From Phycisphaeraceae bacterium (lineage in GTDB: Bacteria > Planctomycetota > Phycisphaerae > Phycisphaerales > UBA1924): DNA of 64,000 nucleotides. Below, in pieces: positions 8,332 through 16,690 of the stretch. The position numbers and the translations under genes were made by a program. Within the stretch, counting starts at the first letter, position 1, and each line of letters opens with the position of its first letter. Below the pieces are notes generated by a model. That model did no database searches, had not been told where the DNA came from, and was given only the letters and a program-made list of their open reading frames with translations. The stretch spans positions 806,001-870,000 of the forward strand of contig CP060234.1 in assembly GCA_023898685.1 (NCBI GenBank), given 5' to 3'.

Positions 8332-11300
8332 GTGAGTTGGAACAAGGACGACAACTGGAAGAAGCCGGGCGATCGGTCGCACCGCAGGCCCCGCGACCGG
8401 GGCAAGGCGCCTCCCCCGATCAAGCCCGACTCCGGCGAGATGTCGACCTGGGAGGCCTCCAAGCACCGCTCCGAGAAGCGCCGCAAACGCCACCGGATCG
8501 CCTGGATCGGCGGCGGCGTGGCGATCGTTCTGTTCCTGCTGCTGGCGGCCGCACCGACCATCGCGGGCCTGTTCGCACCGGGCATCATCGCCTCCAAGGG
8601 CTCGGCGGCCATCGCGGGCCGGATCGACGTGGGCTCGGTCCATCTCGGCTGGTTCAGCTCGCAGCGCGTCGAGCGCGTCCGCCTCTACGACGACACGGGG
8701 ACGCAGCGCGGCGACATCACCGCCAGGACCGACAAGGGCCTGCTCGCGCTCCTGTTCGCGGGCGGGAACTACGGCACGATCACACTCTCGGGTGAGATCG
8801 ACTGCTCCACGGCCGCCGACGGACGCAGCTTCGTCGAGCACACCGTCAGCGCCCAAACCGGGCCCACCCCGCCCGCGACTCCCGCCGGCAAGCCGGTTTC
8901 GGTGCCCACCGGCCTGCACGCCACGCTCGACCTCGACGATTTCAAGGTCACCTACGCCGATCCCTCGCGGCCTTCGCCGGTCGCGGGCGTCCGGGTCGAT
9001 CAGATCAACGGGCAGGTCGTGTTCGATGGCACAGGCCCGGCTTCGGTGCGTTTGTCGGCCCGGGTGCAGATGGAGCGGTCCGGAGCAAAGGTCTTCGATG
9101 ACGCGGGCCGGCTCTCCATCGACGCCACAGTCACCGATCTGATCGACGCTTCGGGTGAGGTCAATGTCGACGCGGCGACATTCGAGGCCAAGGCCGATCT
9201 CACCGACATCGCCTCGGCCCTGCTCGACGTGCTGCCGGGCCTCGCGGGCCGGTCCGAGGCGGCGCTGGGCCAGACCGTCTCGGTGTCGCTCGAGGCCAAG
9301 GGGCCGGCGAGCGCGCTGAACGCGACGCTCGGCGCCACATCGGCCGCTTTCGAGGCCCATGCGCCGGTGACGCTTGATCTCGCCAAGGGCCGGCTCCACG
9401 CGGCCGCCCCGATCACCGCGGGCCTTGATCTCGCCCGCCTTTCCTTGCTGCTGCCCGACCGCGACGCGCTGCTGGGCCCCGACGCCGACCTGAGCGTGAC
9501 CAGCTATCCGCGCGTCGACATCACGATCGAAGGGCTTTCGGTTCCGATTCCCCCGGCCGACACCGCCGACCTCCGCGGCGCCGGCGCCACGCTGACGGCG
9601 AAGATCGGCGCTCTCGCCGCCGCCGTGCGCGCGCCGGGCGACGCCGCGCGACGCGCCGTGGGCTTCGAACCCGCGACGGTCACGCTAGACGCGGCCGACC
9701 TCGCCGGCACGATTACCGTCCGCACCGACGTGAACACGACGATCGATGAGAAGCCGTCGGGCACACTGCACGTCGATCTTGCCGCCCAGGGCCTGCTCGA
9801 CGGGGCCGGGGCGGTGTCCGTCGCAAGCCCACCCGCCGTCCGGGGCGAGGTGCGCGCCGAGAAGCTCGTGCTCGCGGCCTTCCAGCCGATCGCCAAGGCG
9901 GCGGGCTTTGATCTCACCGGGGTGGTCGGCGACCGGGCCGACCTCACGCTCACCGCCGCCCCGGCCGGCCAGCCGGGTGCGGCCGGGGCCTCCGCGACCG
10001 ACCTGACCCTCGATGCGAAGGCCGACCACGCGAGCCTGTCCGCCGCCGTCCGGCTCGACGCCGAGTCGATTCGCACGACGGGCCGCGGTGTCATCGCCCG
10101 CTTCGATCACCTCGACCCCCTGCTCGCCGAGGTGCTCGCTTCATCGGGGATGAACCTCAAGACCGTCACGGGCGCGACGCTCCGCGTTCCCCAGCTGAGC
10201 CTCGACCTCGCGGCGCTGGCCAAGGGCGATCTCTCGGCCGTGCGTGTGGTCGCCGACGCCGGCCTCGAACAGTTGTCGGGCACGCTCGCCAAGTCCGGCG
10301 ACGCGCTCAACGCCACCGGCTTTGTACTGCACGCCGAAGCCTCGCCCCTGGGCGACGGCGTGCACGTGACGGGCTCCGGTGCCTTCCGCCTCAACGGCGC
10401 CGACGCCGGCACGCTCGACGCCGACCTCCGCGCGACGGGCCTGCTCGACGCCGCCGGCGCCATGGCCGGTCTGCCCACGCAGCTCGCCGGCACGATCAAC
10501 GCGAAGAAGGTGCGCAGCGGCGCGATCCAGCCCTTCCTTGCCGCGACCGGGCTTGACCTCGAACAAGACGCCGGGCCACTGCTCGACCTGAAGGTCGTTG
10601 CAACGTCGGACACGGGCGGCGCGGCCGCCGGCGGCTCGATCCCGCCGACGCAGCTCCGTGTCACCCTCGCCAGCGAGAAGCTCAACGCCGACGGCGGGTT
10701 CAGCCTCACCGAGACGCGCCTCGCCACCGCCGACGGGGGCTTCGCCGTCCGCCTCACCAACGCCGGGGCGCCGCTCGCCCGCTTCGTGCCCCTGAGTGAA
10801 AGCCTTTCGATCGGTCAGGCCGCCGGCGTTTCGGTGCAGATCGAATCGCTCGGCCTCCCGCTCGACCCCGCGACCCACGCCCCCGACCTCCCCAACGCGT
10901 CGGGCTCGATCCACGCGGAGATCACACAGCTCGCCCTCACCGGCGCCGACAAGCACACCGTAGCGGTGCCCCGTCTCACCGCGGACACGACGCTCACCCC
11001 GGGCGCCGACCCCAAGGTCACGCTCGACGGCACGATCGCCGACGGATCGAAGGCCGGGACGATCAAGGGCTCGATAGCGGTGAAGAACGCCTTCGAGGCC
11101 GTCGCCGCGGATGGTCGGCTCAACGCTCGCCCCGTTGGCTCGATCGAGATCACCGACGCGCCGGTCGCCCTGCTCGCGGTCGCGGGCGTCGATCTTCCTC
11201 GCAAGGAAGGCGGCCCGGTCCCGCTCGAGATCGTCGCGGCGAACACGATGGGGCCGACGCTCTCGCTCGCCGTGACCACCAAGGCCGCGGGCGACGACAT

Positions 11301-13401
11301 CGCGCTCACCGCCGCGGCCCGCACGCCGTGGCATCGGTTCGAGGCCGGCGCGACGATCGCCACGCTCGCGGGCGGCGCTGTCGAGCCGCGCACCATCAAC
11401 GCCGACGGCCAGCTGATGGTCTCGAAGGTCGTCGCCCGCCAGATCCTCGCCCTCTTCCTGCCCGCCAAGGACGCGGCGGTCGAGATCCCCACCCCCTCGC
11501 GGCTGATGATCTCCGCCAAGACCGACGACAAGGGCGTGATCCGCGGCACGCTCACGCTCGAACCCACCACGGTGAGCGGGCTCGAAGTCGCCGATGCGAA
11601 CGGCAATGCTCAGCCGCTCGAGCCGGTGTCGCTCGACGCCGGTGTCACGTTCACCGCGCCGCTCGGCGTGCTGACCGAGCCCGACAACGCCCAGCCCGTC
11701 ACGCTCAACATCACCGCCAACGGCTCGTCGACCAACAGCCGCAAGACCAGGGTGCTCGCCCTGACCGGGAATGTCGCGACATCGCTCAAGTCCTTCGCGC
11801 CCTCGGGGAAGACCACCGGCGCCCTCCGCCTCGCGTCGGCCGACACGGGCTGGCTCGACGCGCTGTCGGGCTCGGGAGGGTTGATCGCCCAGGCGATCGG
11901 CGGCACCATGCGCGTCGATGCGACGCTCGGCGCGACCTTCGCCGACGACGAGGCCCGCTCGATCACCGACGCCGCCGCGGACCTGTCTATCGAATCACCC
12001 CGCCTGAAGACCGTCAGCCCCGTCAAGCTGACCACCGCTGAGCACACGCTCGTGCTCGCAGAACCGTTCGAGGCCCGCTGGGACGTCGTGCCGCGGCTGC
12101 TCGATCTGCTCGCCAAGCCCGCGGACGGCCAGCCCGCCCCGCTCCGGCTCGCCGACACCGCGTCGGTCACGCTCAAGGCCCAGGAGCTCCGTATCCCGCT
12201 CGCCGGCTCGACCGAGACGCTGCGGGCCAGCACCTCGCTGGCCGCGCCCGCGATCCCCCTCGTTCTCCCGGATGGATCCCCCGTCGCTTACAATAACCTC
12301 GACGCGTCGTTCAACACCCTCCCGGCCGCGGGCACCGCGGGTCTGCGCCTCAGCGCCGCCGACGCGAACCGGCCGGACGCGCTCGCCGCCGACCTCACGA
12401 TCGGCGGGTTGCCGACACGCGCCGGGGCGGTGAGCACCCCGACGGTCACGGGCACCATCGGGGTCAAGCAGCTCCCCTCGGCCATCCTCGACGCGCTCTC
12501 GGGCGGCGACACCGCCTCGGCCGTGCTCGGCGCGTGGGCCACGCTCGCGGTCGACGCGCGCGATTTTCCGAACGAGGGTTCGATCGGCACGCTCACGCTC
12601 GAGAGCCCGCAGACCGACGCCAGGTTCAACACGACCGTCCGCAAGGAATCGGGCGAGCGCGCGATCGTCGCCCGCGAGAAGCCGACCATCCGCGTCCGCG
12701 AGATCAACGAGAGCTTCAGCGGCAAGCTGCTGACGTTCTTCCCCTACTTCGGATCGCTCGCGAAGGACCCGGCCAAGGAAGAGCCCGCGGTGGTGACCAT
12801 CAACGCGATGCACGTCCCGGTCGACCTCGTCTGGCCCCGCCTCGGCGAGCAGGCCCCGCCGGACCCCAAGGCGGCGGCCTCGCAGCGCCTGTCCCTGATG
12901 CGCCACGTGACGATGAACGGGGCGATCGACCCGGGCGAGGTGAGATGCCATCTCCTCTCGAGCCTGAGCGGCCGGGCGCCGGTCGACCTGAGCCAGATGG
13001 GGCTTCCCAGCCTCGACGCCGAGTTCACCATCGGGTCGAGCTTCGCGGACGTCCGCTTTGATGTCGCCGATGGCTTCGCCGACATGGCCGAGTTCAAGCT
13101 CCCGCTCGGCGGCGGCAGCACCCGCATCGAGCTGCCCGTCGACGGCGACACCGACTTCGCCCCGGGCCTCACCGAGTCGGGGGACGCACTCAAGCCGATC
13201 GAGTCGAGCTCGTGCCTGGTCTTCCCGGCCGATTCGCTGCTCCAGAAGGTGATCCCCGACAACAAGCTGGGGGGCCTCGTCGGCGTGCTGAAGCAGACGC
13301 CGCTCGGCGACGCGCTCAAGCCGCTGGCCATCGGCGTCCACAAGGTGGGCGACCAGAAGCCCGATGTCGGTTCGTGCCAGAAGCTGACGCGCCGCCCTTA
13401 G
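8332..13401 (+). CDS. Giant single-anchor AsmA/TamB-like envelope protein
   Basis: 1689 aa. Start GTG 8332 follows GGAGG at 8322-8326; the first residues are MSWNKDDNWKKPGDRS. A very basic cytoplasmic segment (KHRSEKRRKRHR) precedes one membrane helix at about residues 60-82 (IAWIGGGVAIVLFLLLAAAP). The rest is exported: long stretches of alternating beta-prone repeats rich in L, D, T and A with no Cys-rich or catalytic motif. The opening of this part (IAGRIDVGSVHLGWFSSQRVERVRLYD) is the typical start of AsmA/DUF748/TamB-type proteins, which bridge the envelope and help lipid or outer-membrane protein transport. Assignment to the superfamily is by architecture, not by a signature motif. The final base of its stop codon is the first base of the IS element that follows. 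Confidence 0.6.
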   Translation: MSWNKDDNWKKPGDRSHRRPRDRGKAPPPIKPDSGEMSTWEASKHRSEKRRKRHRIAWIGGGVAIVLFLLLAAAPTIAGLFAPGIIASKGSAAIAGRIDVGSVHLGWFSSQRVERVRLYDDTGTQRGDITARTDKGLLALLFAGGNYGTITLSGEIDCSTAADGRSFVEHTVSAQTGPTPPATPAGKPVSVPTGLHATLDLDDFKVTYADPSRPSPVAGVRVDQINGQVVFDGTGPASVRLSARVQMERSGAKVFDDAGRLSIDATVTDLIDASGEVNVDAATFEAKADLTDIASALLDVLPGLAGRSEAALGQTVSVSLEAKGPASALNATLGATSAAFEAHAPVTLDLAKGRLHAAAPITAGLDLARLSLLLPDRDALLGPDADLSVTSYPRVDITIEGLSVPIPPADTADLRGAGATLTAKIGALAAAVRAPGDAARRAVGFEPATVTLDAADLAGTITVRTDVNTTIDEKPSGTLHVDLAAQGLLDGAGAVSVASPPAVRGEVRAEKLVLAAFQPIAKAAGFDLTGVVGDRADLTLTAAPAGQPGAAGASATDLTLDAKADHASLSAAVRLDAESIRTTGRGVIARFDHLDPLLAEVLASSGMNLKTVTGATLRVPQLSLDLAALAKGDLSAVRVVADAGLEQLSGTLAKSGDALNATGFVLHAEASPLGDGVHVTGSGAFRLNGADAGTLDADLRATGLLDAAGAMAGLPTQLAGTINAKKVRSGAIQPFLAATGLDLEQDAGPLLDLKVVATSDTGGAAAGGSIPPTQLRVTLASEKLNADGGFSLTETRLATADGGFAVRLTNAGAPLARFVPLSESLSIGQAAGVSVQIESLGLPLDPATHAPDLPNASGSIHAEITQLALTGADKHTVAVPRLTADTTLTPGADPKVTLDGTIADGSKAGTIKGSIAVKNAFEAVAADGRLNARPVGSIEITDAPVALLAVAGVDLPRKEGGPVPLEIVAANTMGPTLSLAVTTKAAGDDIALTAAARTPWHRFEAGATIATLAGGAVEPRTINADGQLMVSKVVARQILALFLPAKDAAVEIPTPSRLMISAKTDDKGVIRGTLTLEPTTVSGLEVADANGNAQPLEPVSLDAGVTFTAPLGVLTEPDNAQPVTLNITANGSSTNSRKTRVLALTGNVATSLKSFAPSGKTTGALRLASADTGWLDALSGSGGLIAQAIGGTMRVDATLGATFADDEARSITDAAADLSIESPRLKTVSPVKLTTAEHTLVLAEPFEARWDVVPRLLDLLAKPADGQPAPLRLADTASVTLKAQELRIPLAGSTETLRASTSLAAPAIPLVLPDGSPVAYNNLDASFNTLPAAGTAGLRLSAADANRPDALAADLTIGGLPTRAGAVSTPTVTGTIGVKQLPSAILDALSGGDTASAVLGAWATLAVDARDFPNEGSIGTLTLESPQTDARFNTTVRKESGERAIVAREKPTIRVREINESFSGKLLTFFPYFGSLAKDPAKEEPAVVTINAMHVPVDLVWPRLGEQAPPDPKAAASQRLSLMRHVTMNGAIDPGEVRCHLLSSLSGRAPVDLSQMGLPSLDAEFTIGSSFADVRFDVADGFADMAEFKLPLGGGSTRIELPVDGDTDFAPGLTESGDALKPIESSSCLVFPADSLLQKVIPDNKLGGLVGVLKQTPLGDALKPLAIGVHKVGDQKPDVGSCQKLTRRP

Positions 13402-14286
13402 ACCCTGTTTCAAAACCCCCGGAACGGGGCGCTTGCGCCCTCCCGTTGACGGCGGGATGATGCGCGTCGGCCAAGGAGGGCTGACGCATGAAACGGCGAC
13501 TGGTCACCGACGAGTTGTGGAAGCGGGTCGAGCCGATGATTCCCCAATCGCCGCCGGACCCGCGCGGCGGCAGGCCCCGTGTCGACGACCGGCTCTGCCT
13601 CGCCGGCATCGTCTTCGTCCTCAAGACCGGCATCCAGTGGGGCGAGCTGCCCGCCGAACTCGGCGTCAGCGGGTCGACATGCTGGCGGCGGCTGCGTGAC
13701 TGGAAACAGGCCGGCGTCTGGGACAGGCTGCTCGAGGAACTGCTCGCCGAGCTGAACGCGCACGGCCGGGTCGATCTCTCGCTCGCCGTCGTCGACTCGG
13801 CCTCGGTCCGGGCGCTCAAAGGGGGGCCGACACCGGCCCGAACCCCACGGATCGCGGGAAAAACGGCTCGAAACACCACACGCTGACGGATCGCCACGGC
13901 GTGCCGATCGTCGTCGAGACCACGGCCGCGAACGTCAACGACGGCACGCGGCTGATCGGTTTGGTCGACAAGATCCCGCCGATCCGCGGGCGCGTCGGAG
14001 GCCGCGTGCGGTGGTGGCCGACAAGGCGTACCACTCCCGCGAGCGCGTGGTCTCGCTGTGGATCCGCGGCGTCGAGCCGCTGCTGCCGGTGCGCGGCCGG
14101 ACGGACGGGCGCGGTCTGGGCCGGCTGCGCTGGGTGGTCGAGCGGACGCTGAGCTGGCTGCACCAGTTCCGTCGTCTGCGGACCAGATGGGAGCGTCGGT
14201 CCGACATCCATCAGGCGTTCCTCACCCTCGCCGCCGCGATCGTCTGCCTCGGCAAACTCCCGGGGGTGGGGTTATGAAACAGGGTC
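13401..14286 (+). mobile_element. IS5-family (IS427-like) insertion sequence, degenerate
   Basis: 886 bp. The ends are inverted repeats: GACCCTGTTTCAAAACCCC at the left and, read inward, GACCCTGTTTCATAACCCC at the right (one mismatch). It carries one IS5-type transposase in three frames. No direct target duplication is visible (TTA on the left, CAA on the right). Flanking host bases GCCGCCCTT and AAGGGCGGC are complementary, so it appears to have landed in the loop of a hairpin just at the end of the preceding gene. Confidence 0.85.
13488..14277 (+). pseudogene. IS5-family DDE transposase, frameshifted
   Basis: The first part (13488-13886, 132 aa, good AAGGAGG site) is the DUF4096/OrfA half: MKRRLVTDELWKRVEPMI, with GGRPRVDDR and the first catalytic Asp in VVDSASVRALKGG. 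OrfB continues in the -1 frame from the A-A-A-G-G-G-G-G-G run at about 13818, the normal programmed frameshift site of IS427-group elements, giving HHTLTDRHGVPIVVETTAANVND. A second break near 14005-14010 is not normal. The reading then moves to a third frame for VVADKAYHSRERVVS (second Asp) and RLRWVVERTLSWLHQFRRLR (catalytic Glu). A few residues normally found between GRVG and VVADKAY are also missing. The catalytic triad exists but not in one protein, so this copy is probably dead. Confidence 0.8.
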
Positions 14287-14299
14287 CAAGGGCGGCGAG

Positions 14300-14557
14300 G
14301 CGCCGGGGACCGGGCACCGGGTTCCGAACCGAGGTGTCTTTCCCGGCCCCTGATCCCCGGTCCCTGCTCCCTGACCCCCGATCCCTGCTCCCTGATCCCC
14401 GGTCCCTGCTCCCTGACCCCCGATCCCTGCTCCCTGACCCCCGATCCCTGCTCCCTGATCCCCGGTCCCTGCTCCCTGACCCCCGATCCCTGCTCCCTGA
14501 TCCCCGGTCCCTGCTCCCTGATCCCCGGTCCCTGCTCCCTGATCCCCGGTCCCTGCT
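14300..14557. repeat. Heptamer array expanded to ten 21-bp units (A2)
   Basis: A short left arm (14303-14325, GGGGACC, GGGCACC, GGGTTCC) faces a long right arm of exactly ten 21-bp units from 14348 to 14557. Each unit is three heptamers. Two variants occur, ending the first heptamer TGAT or TGAC and the second CGGT or CGAT, in the order 1-2-1-2-2-1-2-1-1-1. The last base is the first base of the terminase stop codon (complement TCA 14557-14559). It fills the 270 bp between the IS element and the terminase gene; no other feature is seen there. Confidence 0.9.
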
Positions 14558-16287
14558 CAGACATACCTCCCCCGCCTCGTCTCGTACCCCGCGTCGAGGT
14601 TCTGGATCATGTACCGCAGCGCATCCACCGCGTGGTCCGACCCGTCCTTCACCGGCGTCAGGCTCTCGGGCTGGTCCGACGGATACCGGTAGCGCTCCAG
14701 GCTCTCGATCAGCTTCTCGCACGAGGCGTGCACGAACAGCGTCGGCCCCCCGCTCGCCGGCTTGAGCCTCGCCCGCACCAGTTCGAGCCCCGCCGCGACG
14801 CCCATCTTCCGGTCGCGCACCACCAGCCCCGACTTGCGCATCACCTCGATCGCGCTCACGCCGGTCTGCTCGCTCCGCTGCCGCCCGGCCGGGTCGACCC
14901 CGATCCACGCCGGGACACCGAAGGGCGCGAGCGGGCCCGACCCACCCGACCGGATCACCTCGACGTGGCTCGCGATCACCTCCCCCGCCACCACCCGCTC
15001 GCCGACCACGCGCACCACGCCGCCGCCGTCGACCATCGCCCACAGGATCACCGTCGGCGCCCGGATGCCGAAGTCCATGCCGGCGACGAGCGTGCCCGGC
15101 ATCAGGGATCGGCGATCGGCGACCAGGGTTGTTGGAGTCTCGCCCACCTCTGAATTCGAAACCCTGATCCCAGATCCCTGATCGCCGATCCCCCCACCGC
15201 ACACATGTCTCCGCCGCTCGAACTCCGGCAACACGCAATCATCCCGCCGCGGCCGCGCACACAGCATCTCCGCCTGCCAGGTCGACTCGCCCACGCGCGA
15301 CTTGAGCCGCACCGCGTCCGACACCGCCATGTGACCCGGAGCCCCGCCCGCGTCGTCCCTCCGCTTCGCCCGCCCCCCACACTCACCGTGCAACGCGCAC
15401 GTCTCGCAATCGTGCTCGAGCCCGCACTCGTCGAGCACGTCGATGACGCCCCATTTGAAGAGCCGCCGCGGAGCGGCGGGCGGACCGGGCACCAGGCACC
15501 GGGCACCAGGGCCTCTTGCCGCCTCATTGCCTTCCCCTGGTCCCCGGTCCCCGGTCCCTGATCCCTGCGACTCGCGGACGAGGCGATACATCAACCCGTA
15601 CGGCACGTGCATCGTGCTCAGGCACTCGATCGTCCCGGGCACCCACACGTCGCCGCACATCTTGCTCCGCGTCGTGAGCTGCGCCGCCTCCCACACGTCT
15701 GGGTCAAACAGCTCGACCTCGTCGCACCGCAGCTTCTGCACGCGCGTGCCCCGCACCGACGTCTGGCTCTGCGCCAGCAGCTCGACGTTGGAGCCGTTCT
15801 TCAGCCGCAGTCGCTTCTCGGTGATCCGCCCCTCGATCTCGCGGAACAGATCTGAGCCCTCGAAGAGCGCCCGCAGGTGCGCGTGCATGCGCTTCGCCTG
15901 CTCGAGCGAGCCCCCGAGCACCCTGATCTCGATCGTGGGCTTGAACACCAGGTCGAGCAGCGTCGCCACCGCAGCGAGAAACGTCTTGCCCCCGCCCCGG
16001 TTCGCCCAGACGACGGCGTCGGGGGAGGGATCGGGGATCGGCGATCGGGGATCAGGGGCGTCGCGCACCGCCTCATCCTCAGTTCCATAGCCCCGATCCC
16101 CGATCGCTGATCCCCGATCCCATCGCCCATCGAAGAACGCATGACACAGATAGTCGAACGGCGCGTCGTGCCCCGCGATCAGCGCCCGCGTCGGGATCCG
16201 CAGGTCCAGCACCTCGTCCAGCCACGCGTGCAGCGCAGGCGCCGTCCCGGGCCGCTCGGCCCCCTCCACGGCATTCGTCTCTTCCAA
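14557..16287 (-). CDS. Phage-type terminase large subunit with repeat-derived insertions
   Basis: 576 aa. Large terminases pump and cut DNA during virus packaging. The ATPase half has Walker A ANRGGGKT at 95-102 and a Walker B-like LRCDEVELFD. The nuclease half has the three expected acidic sites of the RNase H fold: MDFGIRAPTVILWAM, WIGVDPAGRQ and KDGSDHAVDALRYMI. Three stretches are translated heptamer arrays and are probably not part of the ancestral protein: about residues 57-89, 237-272 and 364-396. They are rich in G, D, R, S and P (for example GSAIGDRG, GSGTGDRG). All three keep the frame. The start is TTG 16287 as no ATG or GTG fits better; GTG seven codons later is possible. No portal, capsid or tail gene accompanies it. 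Overlap of the stop with array A2 is noted there. Confidence 0.75.
   Translation of the reverse strand: MEETNAVEGAERPGTAPALHAWLDEVLDLRIPTRALIAGHDAPFDYLCHAFFDGRWDRGSAIGDRGYGTEDEAVRDAPDPRSPIPDPSPDAVVWANRGGGKTFLAAVATLLDLVFKPTIEIRVLGGSLEQAKRMHAHLRALFEGSDLFREIEGRITEKRLRLKNGSNVELLAQSQTSVRGTRVQKLRCDEVELFDPDVWEAAQLTTRSKMCGDVWVPGTIECLSTMHVPYGLMYRLVRESQGSGTGDRGPGEGNEAARGPGARCLVPGPPAAPRRLFKWGVIDVLDECGLEHDCETCALHGECGGRAKRRDDAGGAPGHMAVSDAVRLKSRVGESTWQAEMLCARPRRDDCVLPEFERRRHVCGGGIGDQGSGIRVSNSEVGETPTTLVADRRSLMPGTLVAGMDFGIRAPTVILWAMVDGGGVVRVVGERVVAGEVIASHVEVIRSGGSGPLAPFGVPAWIGVDPAGRQRSEQTGVSAIEVMRKSGLVVRDRKMGVAAGLELVRARLKPASGGPTLFVHASCEKLIESLERYRYPSDQPESLTPVKDGSDHAVDALRYMIQNLDAGYETRRGRYV
15101..15195. repeat. 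Heptamer inverted array inside terminase gene (A3)
   Basis: Left arm 15101-15131 with units such as GGGATCG and GCGATCG; right arm 15160-15195 with complementary units (CCTGATC, CCAGATC, CCCTGAT, CGCCGAT). It is read through as residues of about 364-396 of the terminase, just before the first nuclease-domain Asp. Confidence 0.75.
15470..15570. repeat. Heptamer inverted array inside terminase gene (A4)
   Basis: Left arm 15482-15511 (GGACCGG, GCACCAG, GCACCGG, GCACCAG), right arm 15534-15567 (CCTGGTC, CCCGGTC, CCCGGTC, CCTGATC). It encodes a G/P/R-rich stretch at about residues 240-270 of the terminase, in the linker between ATPase and nuclease parts. Confidence 0.75.
16026..16128. repeat. Heptamer inverted array inside terminase gene (A5)
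   Basis: Left arm 16027-16058 (GGGATCG repeated, GCGATCG, GGGATCA), right arm 16091-16128 (CCCGATC units, CGCTGAT). It encodes residues of about 55-88 of the terminase, ending a few residues before the Walker A loop. Confidence 0.75.
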
Positions 16288-16313
16288 AGGTCGTCCCCTG
16301 GGGGGGAAGTGAA

Positions 16314-16394
16314 ATGGCCAGATGGCAGATGGCCAGATCTCCAGATCAGAACCCTCCGAATCTGGCCATCTGGCGCTCTGCTATCTGGCCCTCT
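16314..16394. repeat. Heptamer/octamer inverted array, TGGCCAGA type (B1)
   Basis: Left arm repeats TGGCCAGA, TGGCAGA, TGGCCAGA, TCTCCAGA; right arm repeats TCTGGCCA, TCTGGCG, CTCTGCTA, TCTGGCCC. Same fold-back plan as the A and C arrays but with a different unit. It occupies the gap between the terminase start and the next gene, whose stop codon TAG (complement CTA 16381-16383) is formed by one of the repeat units. Confidence 0.8.
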
Positions 16395-16584
16395 CCGCGG
16401 TCACTGCGCGCGCGATCCCCAACGCCATCCGCAGCGCCTCCGCCCGGTCGCTCGAATACCGCCTGAGCACGCGCAGCACCGCCGCCCGCTCATCGGCGGT
16501 CAGCGCGAACGTCAGCGTCCGGGGCAAGGCCCCGGGCTCCGGCGGCGGCGCGCACACCGGCACGCGCGATCGTGGTTTCGACAT
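16381..16584 (-). CDS. Small ribbon-helix-helix-like protein
   Basis: 67 aa from ATG 16584 (GGAGG seven bases upstream; a GTG three bases earlier is also in frame). After a proline-rich start, the last 45 residues read RTLTFALTADERAAVLRVLR, then RYSSDRAEALRMALGIARAV. This is one beta strand with two helices, the outline of a ribbon-helix-helix DNA-binding protein, but no certain family can be named. It sits between the ABC-ATPase/GNAT gene and the terminase, all in the same direction. It could be the operon's small regulator or a small terminase-like partner. The last residues (TAERAR then stop) come from repeat B1. Confidence 0.5.
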   Translation of the reverse strand: MSKPRSRVPVCAPPPEPGALPRTLTFALTADERAAVLRVLRRYSSDRAEALRMALGIARAVTAERAR

Positions 16585-16617
16585 CACCCCTCCTCCGTCG
16601 GGGGAGAATCCGGATCG

Positions 16618-16690
16618 CGGAGCTCAGAACTCAGCTACAGGCACGCGCCCTCTCTGAATATGAGCTCTGAGTTCTGCGATCTGAGCTCCG
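16618..16690. repeat. Heptamer inverted array, AGAACTC type (C2)
   Basis: Left arm with GAGCTCA, GAACTCA; right arm with GAGCTCT, GAGTTCT, GAGCTCC, same family as C1. It lies between the small RHH-like gene and the ABC-ATPase/GNAT gene and overlaps the 3' end of the latter: the stop codon (complement TCA 16631-16633) and the last 20 or so codons are repeat sequence. Confidence 0.8.

Noticed and set aside
13401..14286. Active IS5 element
   Set aside because: A second, non-programmed frameshift plus missing residues before the second catalytic Asp make a functional transposase unlikely.
14300..14557. Regular repeat array that could be taken for CRISPR
   Set aside because: Units are contiguous 21-bp repeats without spacers, and no cas gene is present; it is a tandem heptamer array.
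14058..14765. Open frame encoding a repeated DPRSLLP peptide (plus) and its antisense REQGPGI repeat frame
   Set aside because: The peptide repeat is only the translation of the 21-bp array; there is no start context and no conserved part.
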